Below, in pieces: positions 12,231-22,996 of a stretch of DNA of 64,000 nt; positions within the stretch are counted from its first letter, which is position 1, and each line of letters begins with the position of its first letter. This stretch comes from Heterobasidion occidentale (Eukaryota > Basidiomycota > Agaricomycetes > Russulales > Bondarzewiaceae). The position numbers and the translations under genes were made by a program. Below the pieces are notes generated by a model, which did no database searches, had not been told where the DNA came from, and saw only the letters and a program-made list of their open reading frames with translations. The stretch lies in assembly GCA_039111635.1 (NCBI GenBank), contig JBCAQO010000012.1, positions 1,674,001 through 1,738,000 on the forward strand, in the 5' to 3' direction.

Positions 12231-13613
12231 ATGTGCTTTCCCTCCAAGAAGCAGGCAAAGCTACTCGCAGAGCACTCCCCCGCGTCGAAACCGTCCGCTA
12301 CCTCTACTACGCCCAAGCCCAAGGAGCGACCCGCACCCCCCGCTACTTCTACTACCACCTCTCCTGCTGTAACCATGTCGTCCCCCAAGGTCGCCATCGT
12401 CATCTACACCATGTACGGCCACATCGCCAAGCGTGCGTGCTCCTCCTCCTCTCTTCCGTCCCCCGTTGTCTGATCCCGCATCGCACATCGCACAGTCGCC
12501 GAGGCCGTCAAGACCGGCGTCGAGTCCGCCGGCGGCGCCGCCACGATCTACCAGTGCGTATCCTTTCCCCCTCACAGGACGCGACCGACCCATCGATCGA
12601 CCTTTCTCTCTTCAGGATCGCAGAGACCCTCCCCGAGGACATCCTCAAGAAGCTCTACGCAGCCCCCAAGCCCGCCTACCCCGTCCTCGCACCCGCCGAC
12701 CTCGCCCAGTTCGACGCCTTCCTCTTCGGCATCCCCACCCGCTTCGGCAACTTCCCCGCCCAGTGGAAGGTGAGCCCTCCCCCCCCCCTCTCCTCCCCCC
12801 CTCCACTTCCTCGTCCCTTCTCGCGGGCCCGTGCTGATGTGCTGACGCGCCTCCCCGCAGACCTTCTGGGACGCCACCGGCCAGCTCTGGGCCGCCGGCG
12901 CGCTCCACGGCAAGTCTGCCGGCCTCTTCGTCTCCACCTCGTCCCTCGGCGGCGGCCAGGAGTCCACCGCCATCGCCGCGCTCTCGACGCTCGCGCACCA
13001 CGGCGTGTCGTACGTGCCCTTGGGCTATAAGAACACGTTTGCGCAGCTGTCGAATTTGTCGGAGGTGCATGGCGGTGAGTGCGCGTTTTTTTTTACGGGG
13101 GGTCGATTGCGTTTCTTCCTTTCTTCTTTCCTTCCTTCCTGCTTGAGTTTCTTTTCTTTCTTCTTCTTTTCTTTCTTCTTTGACTTTGTTTCTGTGTTTG
13201 TTATTTGTTACATCCTGCCTGTTGTTTTCCTTGTTCGGCGCGTTGGGCGGGGCGGGGCGGGGCGGGGCGGGGCGTCCTGCCCCGAGTCCCGCCTGCGACT
13301 ACTCCCGTCCGTCGTGTGCGCCCTGTGGTCCTCTCCACGCACCGCGCCGTGATCACCAACCCCCACCGCCACACAGCACCCTCACGCCCGCCCGCCCACC
13401 CGCCTGCCCTGCCCTTCCTCTATCTATCCCTCTCCGCCCTCCTCCCCCTCGTCCCCCATACGGACGCGCGCTGACATCCCCATCCCCGCAGGCTCCGCAT
13501 GGGGCGCCGGCACGCTCACCGCCGCCGACGGCTCGCGCCAGCCGTCCGCGCTCGAGCTCGAGGTCGCCACCATCCAGGGCAAGACCTTCTACGAGCACGT
13601 CGCGCGCAAGTGA
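12231..13613 (+). CDS. NAD(P)H:quinone oxidoreductase, WrbA/flavodoxin-like (1,4-benzoquinone reductase)
   Basis: FMN-dependent two-electron reductase of quinones. In wood-decay fungi such enzymes detoxify or cycle lignin-derived quinones. Exons 12231-12432, 12496-12553, 12616-12769, 12861-13074 and 13492-13613 total 750 bases (249 residues) with an intact frame. The start is chosen because MCFPSKK is the usual N-terminus of the basidiomycete family, followed by a Ser/Thr/Pro-rich linker before the flavodoxin core. Visible motifs: [17 protein letters not shown] (phosphate-binding loop region), [35 protein letters not shown] and [14 protein letters not shown]. Intron 4 is 417 bases, far longer than the others, pyrimidine-rich at its start and with a G-quadruplex-type tract. 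Confidence 0.9.
13246..13275 (+). repeat. GGGGC repeat inside intron 4 of the quinone reductase
   Basis: A run of GGGCG/GGGGC units with five guanine runs separated by single cytosines. It follows a 130-base T/C-rich stretch. Both sit in the only long intron of this gene. Confidence 0.6.
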
Positions 13614-14222
13614 GCGCCCCGCGCGCAGCCTCGCTCCCTCGCCCCTTCTACGCAGGAAATCATGGAGGAGGGGCGGAGGGATGAAGGAGGGGATGGATGC
13701 GGAGGATGCGGAGTCGTAGATTTGTTTTTCTGTGCCGTTGTATACCTGGATGAATGCACAGAGGGGCGGTGTGTCGCTTTTTTGAAAGTCTAGAACGAGC
13801 GTGCAGTCGTCGAGCGTGCGTCGGCTCGCTGACGGGGCGAGCTTCGACGAGTCTCGAACGGAAGAGGGCTCATATTATGATGGCCCTGCGGCGGCCGTGC
13901 GAGCAGAACCTGGGCACCTTCGATGGGATGCACACACGCACTCAGTCTTGTTCAATTCCCCTTGGTGCCGGAGGGACGATATGTGCATTGAGAATAACAT
14001 CGAGCGGTACTGCTCGTTGACGGCTGCACGACGCGGGTGACCAAAAAACAAAAACCGAAAAGGAATCTTGGAGATGAAGATAAGGGTGGGAATGCAAGGT
14101 CATTATTGCCCGAGCCGGTAAGGCGTAGCGAAGAAATACGTAAGTACGTGATGGGTGGATCGAGGGCCGCAGGCAGGCAGGCAGAGATGGCAAGGCTTCG
14201 TCGCGGAGGCGGTCGGGGCGAC
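13614..14222. other. Convergent 3' intergenic region
   Basis: 609 bases between the stops of the quinone reductase (plus) and the GH3 gene (minus). It must hold both 3' ends. I saw no further gene. Confidence 0.5.
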
Positions 14223-17200
14223 TCAGTGCGCCGCGATGTCGAAGCCGCCCGTGAGGCGCAGGTCCTGCGACGACGTGCCGACGTAGACGTCGAAGTGGCC
14301 CGTCGGGACAACCCACGTCTGCTGGACGACCTGAGGGAAGACGATCGATCGACGCGCCGCAGTCAACAGCGGAGTCGGGAGATAGCGGAGGGAACGGGGA
14401 CGCTCACGTTCCAGTACGAGATGTCCTTGCGCGTGAGGTACAGCTTCACGAGCGCGCTCTGCCCCACGGGGATGTCGACCGCCTCGAATCCGCGCAGGAT
14501 GCGCGCGGGGTTCTCCGCCTCGGCTGGCAGCTGCAGATACAGCTGCACGATCTCGCTGTCGCGCCCGCATGATATATTGTCAGCGCGCGTCGGGTGGGAG
14601 GCTGGGGGGAAGGGACGTACGTTCCGGGGAAGGTCCCGGCGTTGGTGACCGTCATCGCGACGCCGACCGCGGTCTCGAACAGGTTGGTGTCCCCGCCGGG
14701 CGCGTCCGCCTCCCACTCGATCTTGGTCTTCAGCGCGTTCTGGAGCGTGGCGTATTTCGTCACCTCGAGGTCCTTGTACTCGAACGTGGTGTAGGACAGC
14801 CCGTGGCCTGCGTGCATGCGCCGAGTCAGTTTCCTAAACATAGTAGGCGAGCGCGGTGGAGGGGACGGACCGAAGGGATAGCGCGTGCTGATGTTGCGGA
14901 CTTGGAGGCCACGGTAGTCGATCAGCACGCCTTCGGTGTAGTTGATCTGTGGGTAATCCTCTGTTCGCACGGCATCAGCGATCCTTCGAGGATGCGAGAA
15001 AAGGGGGTGGTTACGAGGAGTGGAGATTTGGAAGGGCTGCGCGTAGTCTGCGACGTTCTTTGCGATGGTGTATGGGAGCTGCGGAGGGTCAGACCGAGGT
15101 GGAAGGTGGTCGAGGATGGTACGTACACGTCCTGACGGCGTCACTTCTCCGTAGAGGATGGATGTGAGGGCAAAGCCAGACTGATACAAACCGCCGTCAG
15201 CTAGACTTCAAAACGGGTGGACCGAGCGACCATACCTCTTGACCAGGAAGACCGGCGTTGATGATCGCAGTCACCTGTAGCGCGATACACATCAAGATGA
15301 CGACCGACAAGGGGGAGCGTGTCACTGACGTTAGGATGATCCGCCCATTTCTACGCAAACGATCGATTCAATAGATGAACCTATAGATTGGTATAGCGGA
15401 CACACCTCCATGTCCACGGGGCCAACCGTGTGGATGACCACGATCGTCTTGGCGCAGTTATCGGCCACGGCATTGATGATCGCATCGCCGTCGTGCATGA
15501 GCGTGACGTTTCGATCCCAACCCTCCCCGGAAAGCGATGACCCAAAGACGATGCACTTCGTCGCGGTCTGCGCCATCGCCGCCGTTGCGGTCAGGTTCGG
15601 GGTGATCGTCCAGTCGATCGTCGTCATCTGCTCTCGCGCCTTGAGCTGCAGCGCCATGAGCGGGTCGATCAGCTGTGCGTCTATATTTGGCACAGAGATG
15701 AGCGAGGCGCGAGAATGCGATCCAGGCAAGTGCGCGCACAGTACGTGGAGCCGGACCCTGCGCCTCCGGCGAGAGTCCCCCAGCCCATGCCAGGGAGCGA
15801 CCACTGGAAATCGTCCGCAGGTCCACTTGCACCATAGCCATACGAGTTGGGTCCATACGGATTCTGGCCGGCATCGACCCCAAAGACAGCTACACAATGA
15901 TAGTTGAGGTTAGATGAGCAGACGCGGGGTGAGGCACTTGGCGCTTACCGATCTTCTTCTCGCGCCAAAGCGGCAAGGTGCCTTGTTCATTCTTCAGCAG
16001 CACTGTCCCCGCGACAGCGATGTCCTGGATCAAAGTCTGATGCCTTTTGCGCTGCGCATCGACTGTGTTCTCGAACGGTCCGTCCAACAGGTTGGTGTCT
16101 GGGAATCCGCGGTCCTGGTCGAGCCCAAAGTAAGGCGTCAAGATACGGGTAGCTAAGAAGGCTGGGTGAGCGTGGACATGCATATCGTATACTGCGCTGC
16201 TTACCCATGTCGTTCAGTCTCCATTCAGGAAGACTTCCGTTGTTAACAGATTCAGTGAGGTTGCCGCCAAAATAAGACCACGGGATTGAGTTTCCCTGGG
16301 CATCACGACCACTGCAAAATGTGATTAGAAAAACGAAGCATCGATGATTCTTCGTAAACTTACGGCCAACTAGAAGAACAGATGAGTACGATCAATCGCC
16401 TGTGCGGTTGGAGAGCTTACCCTGGCATGTCTTGATCTGTTCCAGCTGATTATAGTTGTGATTTGAGTGTCCAATAACGTTGATGACGAACACTCAACGC
16501 ACCATTGTATGCTAAAAAGCAATGTCAACTCATCACCTAGTAGTCTATCGAGTGAATCTAGAGACGTACCAGATAATCCAGATTTTAAAGCAAACCAATC
16601 CGAGTTGACGTACCCGCTGAATCCGAGCTACACTTTGGCATCAGGCGGCGGAGAAGTCAACAGCAAATGCATCACTCGCCTGACGCTTGAGAATCCCATT
16701 CAGCAGGTAGCTGTTTTGACACGCTTGTCTATAGCAAAGGATTAGACGATAGTTACTTTTATGAACATTTATGGCTCACGTGTTGTTAATATAGTCTAGA
16801 TGATACAGTTGAGTAACGAGAACGAGTCGCAAAGGTAAAAATGGGGCTTACTATAAGAACTGGTAACAAGGCGACACCAAATGCTTCAGCTGTTGCTCAA
16901 CCATCGGTCCCAGAGCGACCACTCACCACATTCTGCAAGCTTCTGAGTCAATAAACAGAATGCAAAGAAAAAAGATGTTACTCGCATCACAGCCGGGTTG
17001 GCTCTCACTGCTTCAGCGAAAGGCCAAACATTAATCTCGTGCATAGTCTTGTCATCGATATTACTGCTGTCTGAAAATTTGCATTTCGGTACGGAGCTCA
17101 GCTTGGCCAAGGATGAAGGCCAACGCACAGTAAACTCTGTCTTGATTCTGACCGTCGTATCCTAGGTACTGTTTCGGGCTTGCTTGGACCTATGAGGCGT

Positions 17201-18074
17201 TCTTGAGTCAGATCGACGAGGCTGACGTTTCGAAATGAGACTCACTCCAGTCGCTTGACATCCTTGCACGGTGAGCGCACTGGCAATACCTCCTAGATAT
17301 GGGTCTACCCCGAACCCCTCAAAGTTCGTCCCACCACCAACGTAGCGCGAGAGAACTGTGACGGGGCCAAGAAACACGTGGACGCCCTTGGTGCGGAATT
17401 CAGAACATATTCCGTACGCACGTGCACGTATCAGGTCCTTGTTCCAAGTAGCGGCGGCATGAATCCCAGGTGGGAAACCTTGAACATGTCAGCCAAACCT
17501 CGATGAGGCGCACATGTAAACCTACCGGATGCCAAGGTGTGGGTGTTACCGATGCCACTGTCAGAGTCACCGTAGCATATACCTATCGCTCTGTCAAACG
17601 ATCTGACGACTCGGTAGTAGATCAATAGAGACTGGACGTACCAGAGAAGTTTAGACGAGGTATGGGAATGATATTGCCTTGGCAAACTTGATCTGGTTGG
17701 AGTGATTCGCAAGCTGGGCAAACGCGACGTGAGCAACCCAACATTGAAATCTGTTGAAAAGACACTCACTCCCTTTCCTGTACAGATCTGCGACTTCTCC
17801 TCAGTGGTGAGCTGGCTTACAAAGGCCTTTGCGCGCTTGAATCCCGTTTGCCATCCATATCCCGTCGTGTTAGGGACGGTTTCTGGCCATATGGGAGAAC
17901 GGGGATAGTAGAGGTTGGGAGGCCTGGTGGAAGTCGTGGTTCCTTGGCCTGACAACGTCACAATTCACCGACGTCTGGAATGGGTAAACTTGAACTAGAT
18001 ATCAGCGAGCCGGACGCACCGAGAACGAGCGGCAGTAGGGAGGCAACGACCAGCGAGCTTGGTGGGACCCTCAT
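14223..18074 (-). CDS. Glycoside hydrolase family 3 protein, divergent active site
   Basis: Secreted GH3 (beta-glucosidase-like) protein in many short exons. It starts MRVPPSSLVVASLLPLVLG, a signal peptide, then GQGTTTSTRPPNLYYP after intron 1. In order one sees WQTGFKRAKAFVSQLTTEEK, a CQGNIIPIPRLNFSG block, FPPGIHAAATWNKDL, GGGTNFEGFGVDPYL, YYSSNIDDKTMHEINVWPF, CQNSYLLNGILK, GYVNSDW (nucleophile Asp), SGEGWDRNVT (acid/base Glu), TIVVIHTVGPVDME, AGLPGQESG, GHGLSYTTFEY and a C-terminal fibronectin-III-like domain ending GGFDIAAH. By family alignment, the Arg of the usual GIR, the Arg of GRN and the His of KH appear replaced (GIG, GTN, KQ). Exon borders near 16850-16950 and 17700-17780 are uncertain; one donor appears to be GC. 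It could be a weak enzyme, a binding protein or a decaying gene. Confidence 0.75.
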
Positions 18075-18557
18075 GATGATGAATTTCTCGGCAGCAAGTG
18101 CGAGTCGTGTAGAATTGTGACTCTGCCGACAGACCTTTTAAAAAGAAGGCGTTACCCCAGACTTACCCCAGAGCGTGCCTTCGAATTCCCCTGGCTGCGG
18201 GGCCCCGCTAAATTTCTTCCAATTCTTGGCCATCACGGGCTCCGAAGAGAACTCTAGAGAACGGGACTGCAAAGACATGGGACCTGCCTCTTAGATTCTG
18301 TGCGCAGATATGACTCCCATATTTGGTCACTCGGCCGCAGTGCGTACAACGCGACGCAGATACATATCCCAAATACGGTTACCATCCGTCGCTTCTCCGT
18401 ATCACAGAAGTCATCTGCAGTCATCTGCTGGCTAAATTCATCCACGATGTCCGGTGTTGATGTCCGTGCCCTATATCCGAAATTGCAATCTCTCCCGTAA
18501 TAGGATATCGTCAACCTTTTTCTGCAAGACACCGCACGGACATCGCCCTTCAATCCG
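18075..18557. promoter_or_regulatory. Divergent promoter between GH3 and Gfo/Idh genes, with CreA-type motifs
   Basis: 483 bases shared by two divergent genes. SYGGRG-type carbon-catabolite repressor sites can be read at 18155-18160 and 18166-18171 (CCCCAG, i.e. CTGGGG on the minus strand) and at 18197-18202 (GCGGGG). A TTTTAAAAA stretch at 18136-18144 could serve as a TATA-like element for the GH3 gene. These are motif matches only. Confidence 0.35.
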
Positions 18558-19830
18558 ATGCCAATCAAAGTTGCAGTACTCGGATATGGCTTTTCAGCCA
18601 AAGTCTTCCACCTCCCGTTCATCACTTCAGTTCCTTTGCTCCAGGTCTTCACGATCCTCGAGCGATCTAGCAATACCTGCCTCCAGAAATTCCCAGATGT
18701 CCACGTCGCGAAATCAATCGATGATGTTTTGGCGAACCCGGAGATCCAACTGGTGATCATAACAACTGTGAATCACCCCACTACGCATTTGCGAAGCGCG
18801 CTCTCGAAGCAGGCAAACACGGTACTGCATTCTCCAACTGCATAGATGTTGATCTGACCTTTTGTACCCAGTGGTCGTCGAGAAACCGTTCACGGAGGAT
18901 TCAGCCCAGGCTCAAGAACTGTGTGATCTCGCGGCCCGCAAAACGTCGTGCTGAGCGTATACCACAGTACGCACTTCAATGGGTCAGGATCTGGCGCACT
19001 CTTGACTCTTGTTTCCCTAGATCGGCGATGGGATGGGGACTTTCTGACTGCCAGGAAACTCATCGATGACGGCGTCATCGGTAGACCTGTTTTTTGGGAA
19101 AGCTACTTCAATCGCTTTCAACCCGCACTGTCCGGAAACTGGCGCGAACAGGTGGGCCAAGGTTCGGGAGTTCTGTACGATCTTGGCAGCCACCTCATCG
19201 ACCAAGGTGAGTGGAGTTATTAAGTGGTTCCAACTGTCGAAAACTCACGGTTCCCGACATCCAGTCGTGTGTGCTTTCGGGAAGCCAGCCTCTCTCACGG
19301 CGTTTACGTGGAATGAGCGACAGACCGAGCCAAAGTCAGTGGACGACAGCTTCATGGTCACCCTTCAATATCCCAACCTTGGGCTCTCTGCCCTCTGTCG
19401 CGCATCATGTCTGGATGCCACGGACCCACCGTTGCGCCTCACAGTCAGAGGTACACAGGGAAACCTATGTCAAGGTCAGATTCTACGCGAATCTCGAGAA
19501 CGTAGAGCTTACAAGACAATCTAGCATGGTATGGATCCTCAAGAGTCGCAGTTAATGGGAACACCATCGCAAAAGCCTGGGTCACATCCGGAGACCTTTG
19601 GGCTTGAAGATTCTAAGTTCCACGGGACAGTCTTCAATGCGTCGACTAGCTCGACTGTCCCCACCATATCTGGCCAGTGGGTGCGCTTCTATGAGAATGT
19701 CGCAAAGGCAATTGAGAGCGGCGATAGGTCCCTCCTTGAAGTTAGATCAGAAGAGGCACTGTTGGTGATACGACTGTTGGAGCTTTGTCGAGTTAGTGCC
19801 AAGGAGGGGAAAACAGTATATGTAGATTGA
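18558..19830 (+). pseudogene. Gfo/Idh/MocA-family oxidoreductase, frame-disrupted
   Basis: NAD(P)-dependent sugar or polyol oxidoreductase family. The N-terminus MPIKVAVLGYGFSAKVFHLP carries the dinucleotide-binding GxGxxx segment. Later come VVEKPF, RRWDGDFLTARKLI, GSGVLYDLGSHLIDQ and GMDPQESQL, as in the family. Introns are visible (18839-18890 area, 18970-19020, 19207-19262, 19475-19530). Three frame changes remain: a missing base at the CCCC run 18776-18779 (NHP then HYAFAKRALEAG), a missing base at the AAAA run 18940-18943 (ARK then VVLSVYH), and an extra base at the AAA run 19461-19463. All lie in homopolymers, so sequencing error is as likely as real decay. The C-terminus is complete, ending KTVYVD. 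Confidence 0.65.
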
Positions 19831-20008
19831 CAGTAGCGTATCGACTTTTCTCCAAGCATATCGTAGCAGCGTTGATTACATAATATAATGATGAGAAAGG
19901 CCGTGGCCTTGGGGTTCCAGTAGATTTTGAAGACGAGGGCCTGTATAACAATGAGTGAACAAAACGCGCATCGCGCAAATGACGATCCCAGAGCTTAAAA
20001 CTCGGAGA

Positions 20009-22675
20009 CTAGATTCCCTCGGGACCAAAGATAGACGGGCTGAGGCCCAAGGCTCTCCAAAACGAGTCATCCAGGGGGATCATCGAATTTTGACCATCTT
20101 CGTGCGCTTCCCAGCTGTCTTGATCGTCTACAAACGCCAACGGACCCGGCGTGCCAAAAATGGACCGATGTGGCTCACCCGCGCTAGACCGAATATATCC
20201 CTCCTTGATCACAATTGCAAGTCGATACTGCAAATATGAGCACGAGGATCTTCAGAAGCCAGTAGATTCGACCGATAAAGGCGACAAACACCTTGGCTGC
20301 CGCGGCCCACCATGTCCTACCTAATCTCCGCAGAAGCTCGATGATGGAGTCGTACCGCGTGGCGGCCTGTCTAGCAACCTCCAAATCGGGCGCTCCAAAG
20401 TCCTGGTAGCTGATCAATAGAGCAGAGACAGCCGTGTAGACGCTAAATGGCCAGGAGTATCGCAGCGCGTCGATCTCGCCAAGAGAAGTGAGCAGGGTAA
20501 CGGCGTCATTGGCTGCACGTCTACATGCCTCACGACTGGACTGTCCCATGGGATTGGTCATCGACGAGAGGTCAGATAGCCCAGCCGACTGGACAGGAGT
20601 AGGAAGCGGAATATATGGGCGATTCAGGAGGATGACCGCGGCGAGGTAGTGGAGGTGAAGATAAGCTGCATACATACAACGTCAATGTTTGATGTCTAGA
20701 CAGCGGACGAAACCTACCTGCCCAAATATGCGAAAGCGGAGCATTGCCGAAGAGCTGAGATGGAAGATGCACTTCGTCTTGTAGATGGGAAGGAAAGTTA
20801 GTAAGTTCGATCTCAAGGCGTAGTCGGTTCTCCATGCGCTTTGCATGTCCAGCCGAGTCGAGAACGATGCTATCACTAGAACTTCGTCCACGTTCCTCTG
20901 ATTCAGGCTCATAATGAGTTCTGAGGATGCGACATAACAAGGCAGCCAAGTGAACATTGGCGGTAGAAACTGCATGGACAAGCGGCTCCTCGAACTCAAA
21001 GTCTGCAGCAGTTGGTGGTTCTAAAAGAGAGGCATCATGGTCGCCGCTAGAGAACGACAAGCTTTAGCAATGGTGGTGCTAGTTCGTGGAATGATACTAA
21101 CATAATCGTGCTGACTCCCTCTGTGACTGCTGTGAATCGGTCGATAGCAACGGCGCTATGCCATATACGCCTAAGAAGGGCCAGTTGGCGAGGTGAACTC
21201 GATGGGCTCGGTTTGGCAAGAAATGGCTGTCCTTTGAGCTTTCGAGTTGTTGCTGGCCGATGACAACCCATACACTGTGCAAGCCTGACGGCAGTGCCGA
21301 GGTGACTCAATGCAGTGTTACTTCCATCGAGGCCTTCCCAGTGTAAACCTGCAGAACTGTACTCAGCCATATACGCACCTTCAAAGTTTTCGACGTACTC
21401 ATCATCAAACCAGCTTGAATCATTGATAAAGGTTCAAAGTTGAGATCAGCCAGAAAAAGTGCTCTCGCTTTGGAATATAGTTGGTCGCAGCAATACCTGG
21501 TGCCCGCGGCCGTTCCGAGAACGTACGAGTTCTTTGAAAAGCGTGCACCCATGAGCAATACGGCGCGGATGAGAACGAGAGGCGGGAGCTCTTGTGTATC
21601 TCGGCTCCGCATGGACGCCTCAAACTCTGGGCGATCGAGTACTGGGTACAGCGGGTGAAACTGTTCAAAGAAGGTTGATATTACTGTGAGATTCGTGGTT
21701 AGGTTATTTGATAGGAGATATGATAGAATGCAATGTCGTACGGGAGAAAATAACGTCGTCAGGTGGAAGGGTGAAGCAACCAATTTTGTCCAGATACCGA
21801 AGTTGGAACGGGTCATGACCAGCAGCAGCGAATGCCCCATACCAGTCAAGGGAGCAGAGAGCTTGCGTGGGATACTCTCGCTGGGGCCGAGGTGAGTTCT
21901 CAGGACGTCGAGGATAATGCCCGGTATCCCGCTGTTCTATCTACGATTTTCGCTTTATCTTGCTCTTGGAGAAGACATGACAGAGGATTTGTGTTTCCGA
22001 TGAAGATAAAGGAAGATGGAGAAGACTTTGGGGCTGCAAGACGATTCAGAACGAAAGACTTCCTGAGGAGAATAATGATGACGCACTTGGCGCCGTCGAA
22101 GAGTATTCCAACATCCTCGATAATGTTGTGTCATCCACTGGCTCGTCCACCGTTGGAGTATCAGGGCTGGATGCCTGTCGCCTAGTGGAAGATGGGTGGC
22201 GTACATCTAGAGAGCCGTGATGTGCGGATGTTCCCGAATGGAGATCAAGCTCTTCGAAAGGAGGCAAGCTGGTCTGGGGAGAGGCAGACGGGAGGTATTG
22301 AAAGTGTGATGGTGTTTGTGCATCGGCTGTGTAGATAGAAGACGGTGCTGAACCTGAAGCCGGCGGCTCTTTCAGGGTTGACCACGACACCGGATAGGCA
22401 GGTTGATCACTTTTCGTAGATTGCTCGTCCGTCGTGATTTGCTCGAAAGCACTGGAACATGAAACCGAAAGACATCAAGCGAAGCAGTGAGAGATAATAA
22501 GCAACTATACTGACATGCATTCAGCCCTTGCAGCCTGGCATTTCGAACAGGGTCTGCTTTGTCCTTCGAGATCGCATTTTATCTTCCGCTGGCGACAACG
22601 AGAGCACGCAAGCACTCTTCTGGCACGCTTGGTCGGTCGGTCAGCATGAGCTGCTGTGGCTAATGTGATAAACAT
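20009..22675 (-). CDS. Zn(II)2Cys6 transcription factor with fungal-specific transcription factor domain
   Basis: Likely pathway regulator. The ATG at 22675 gives MFITLATAAHADRPTKRARR, followed by a perfect binuclear zinc cluster (C-X2-C-X6-C-X8-C-X2-C-X6-C: CSRCRQRKIKC then CSKCQAARAEC). An intron follows (AT|GTCAGT). A Ser/Pro-rich linker leads to the fungal transcription factor domain: FFEQFHPLYPVLDRPEFE, LMGARFSKNSYV, LSHLGTAVRLAQCMGCHRP and LALLRRIWHSAVAIDRFTAV. The last intron (AAG|GTGTTT to TTTGCAG) joins a final exon ending GLSPSIFGPEGI. Some borders at 21880-22050 are unresolved. Its position between the oxidoreductase and the sugar porter suggests it controls this block. Confidence 0.8.
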
Positions 22676-22860
22676 GAAGATGGGTAACAAGGGTTCACCA
22701 TCGCGCTCAGTGTAGAAAATGACCACTAAACGCCTGCCAGCCCTAGCGCTCGGTGACAGTAGTGTGACAGTCTGCCGAAGTTAGTGTATCACGTGTGACG
22801 TAACTGTGACGTAACCTCCCCTGGAACTCCCCTGGACCGTTCCTGTCCAGGCACGCTAAG

Positions 22861-22996
22861 ATGACTGAAACATCTGCCTCTGCTATTAGTGTGGACGCGC
22901 ATCTCAAGGTAAATTTCATGAAAGTCGTTCATAACGTACACTACTAATGATTAGAATAAAGTGGTCGTCGGCATTTCTCGGAGTCGCTCAACTTAA
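22861..22996 (+). other. Possible two-exon micro-ORF (29 codons)
   Basis: ATG at 22861 opens MTETSASAISVDAHLK. A GT at 22909 and a TACTAAT branch-like motif followed by TTAG at 22951-22954 would splice to NKVVVGISRSRST and a stop at 22994-22996. It overlaps the 3' end of the convergent transporter gene by a few bases. It may be chance, or the remnant of a gene start. Confidence 0.15.

Noticed and set aside
11744..12403. Minus-strand frame of 219 codons upstream of the quinone reductase
   Set aside because: No motif, overlaps the TATA box and first exon of the quinone reductase, and has an odd composition.
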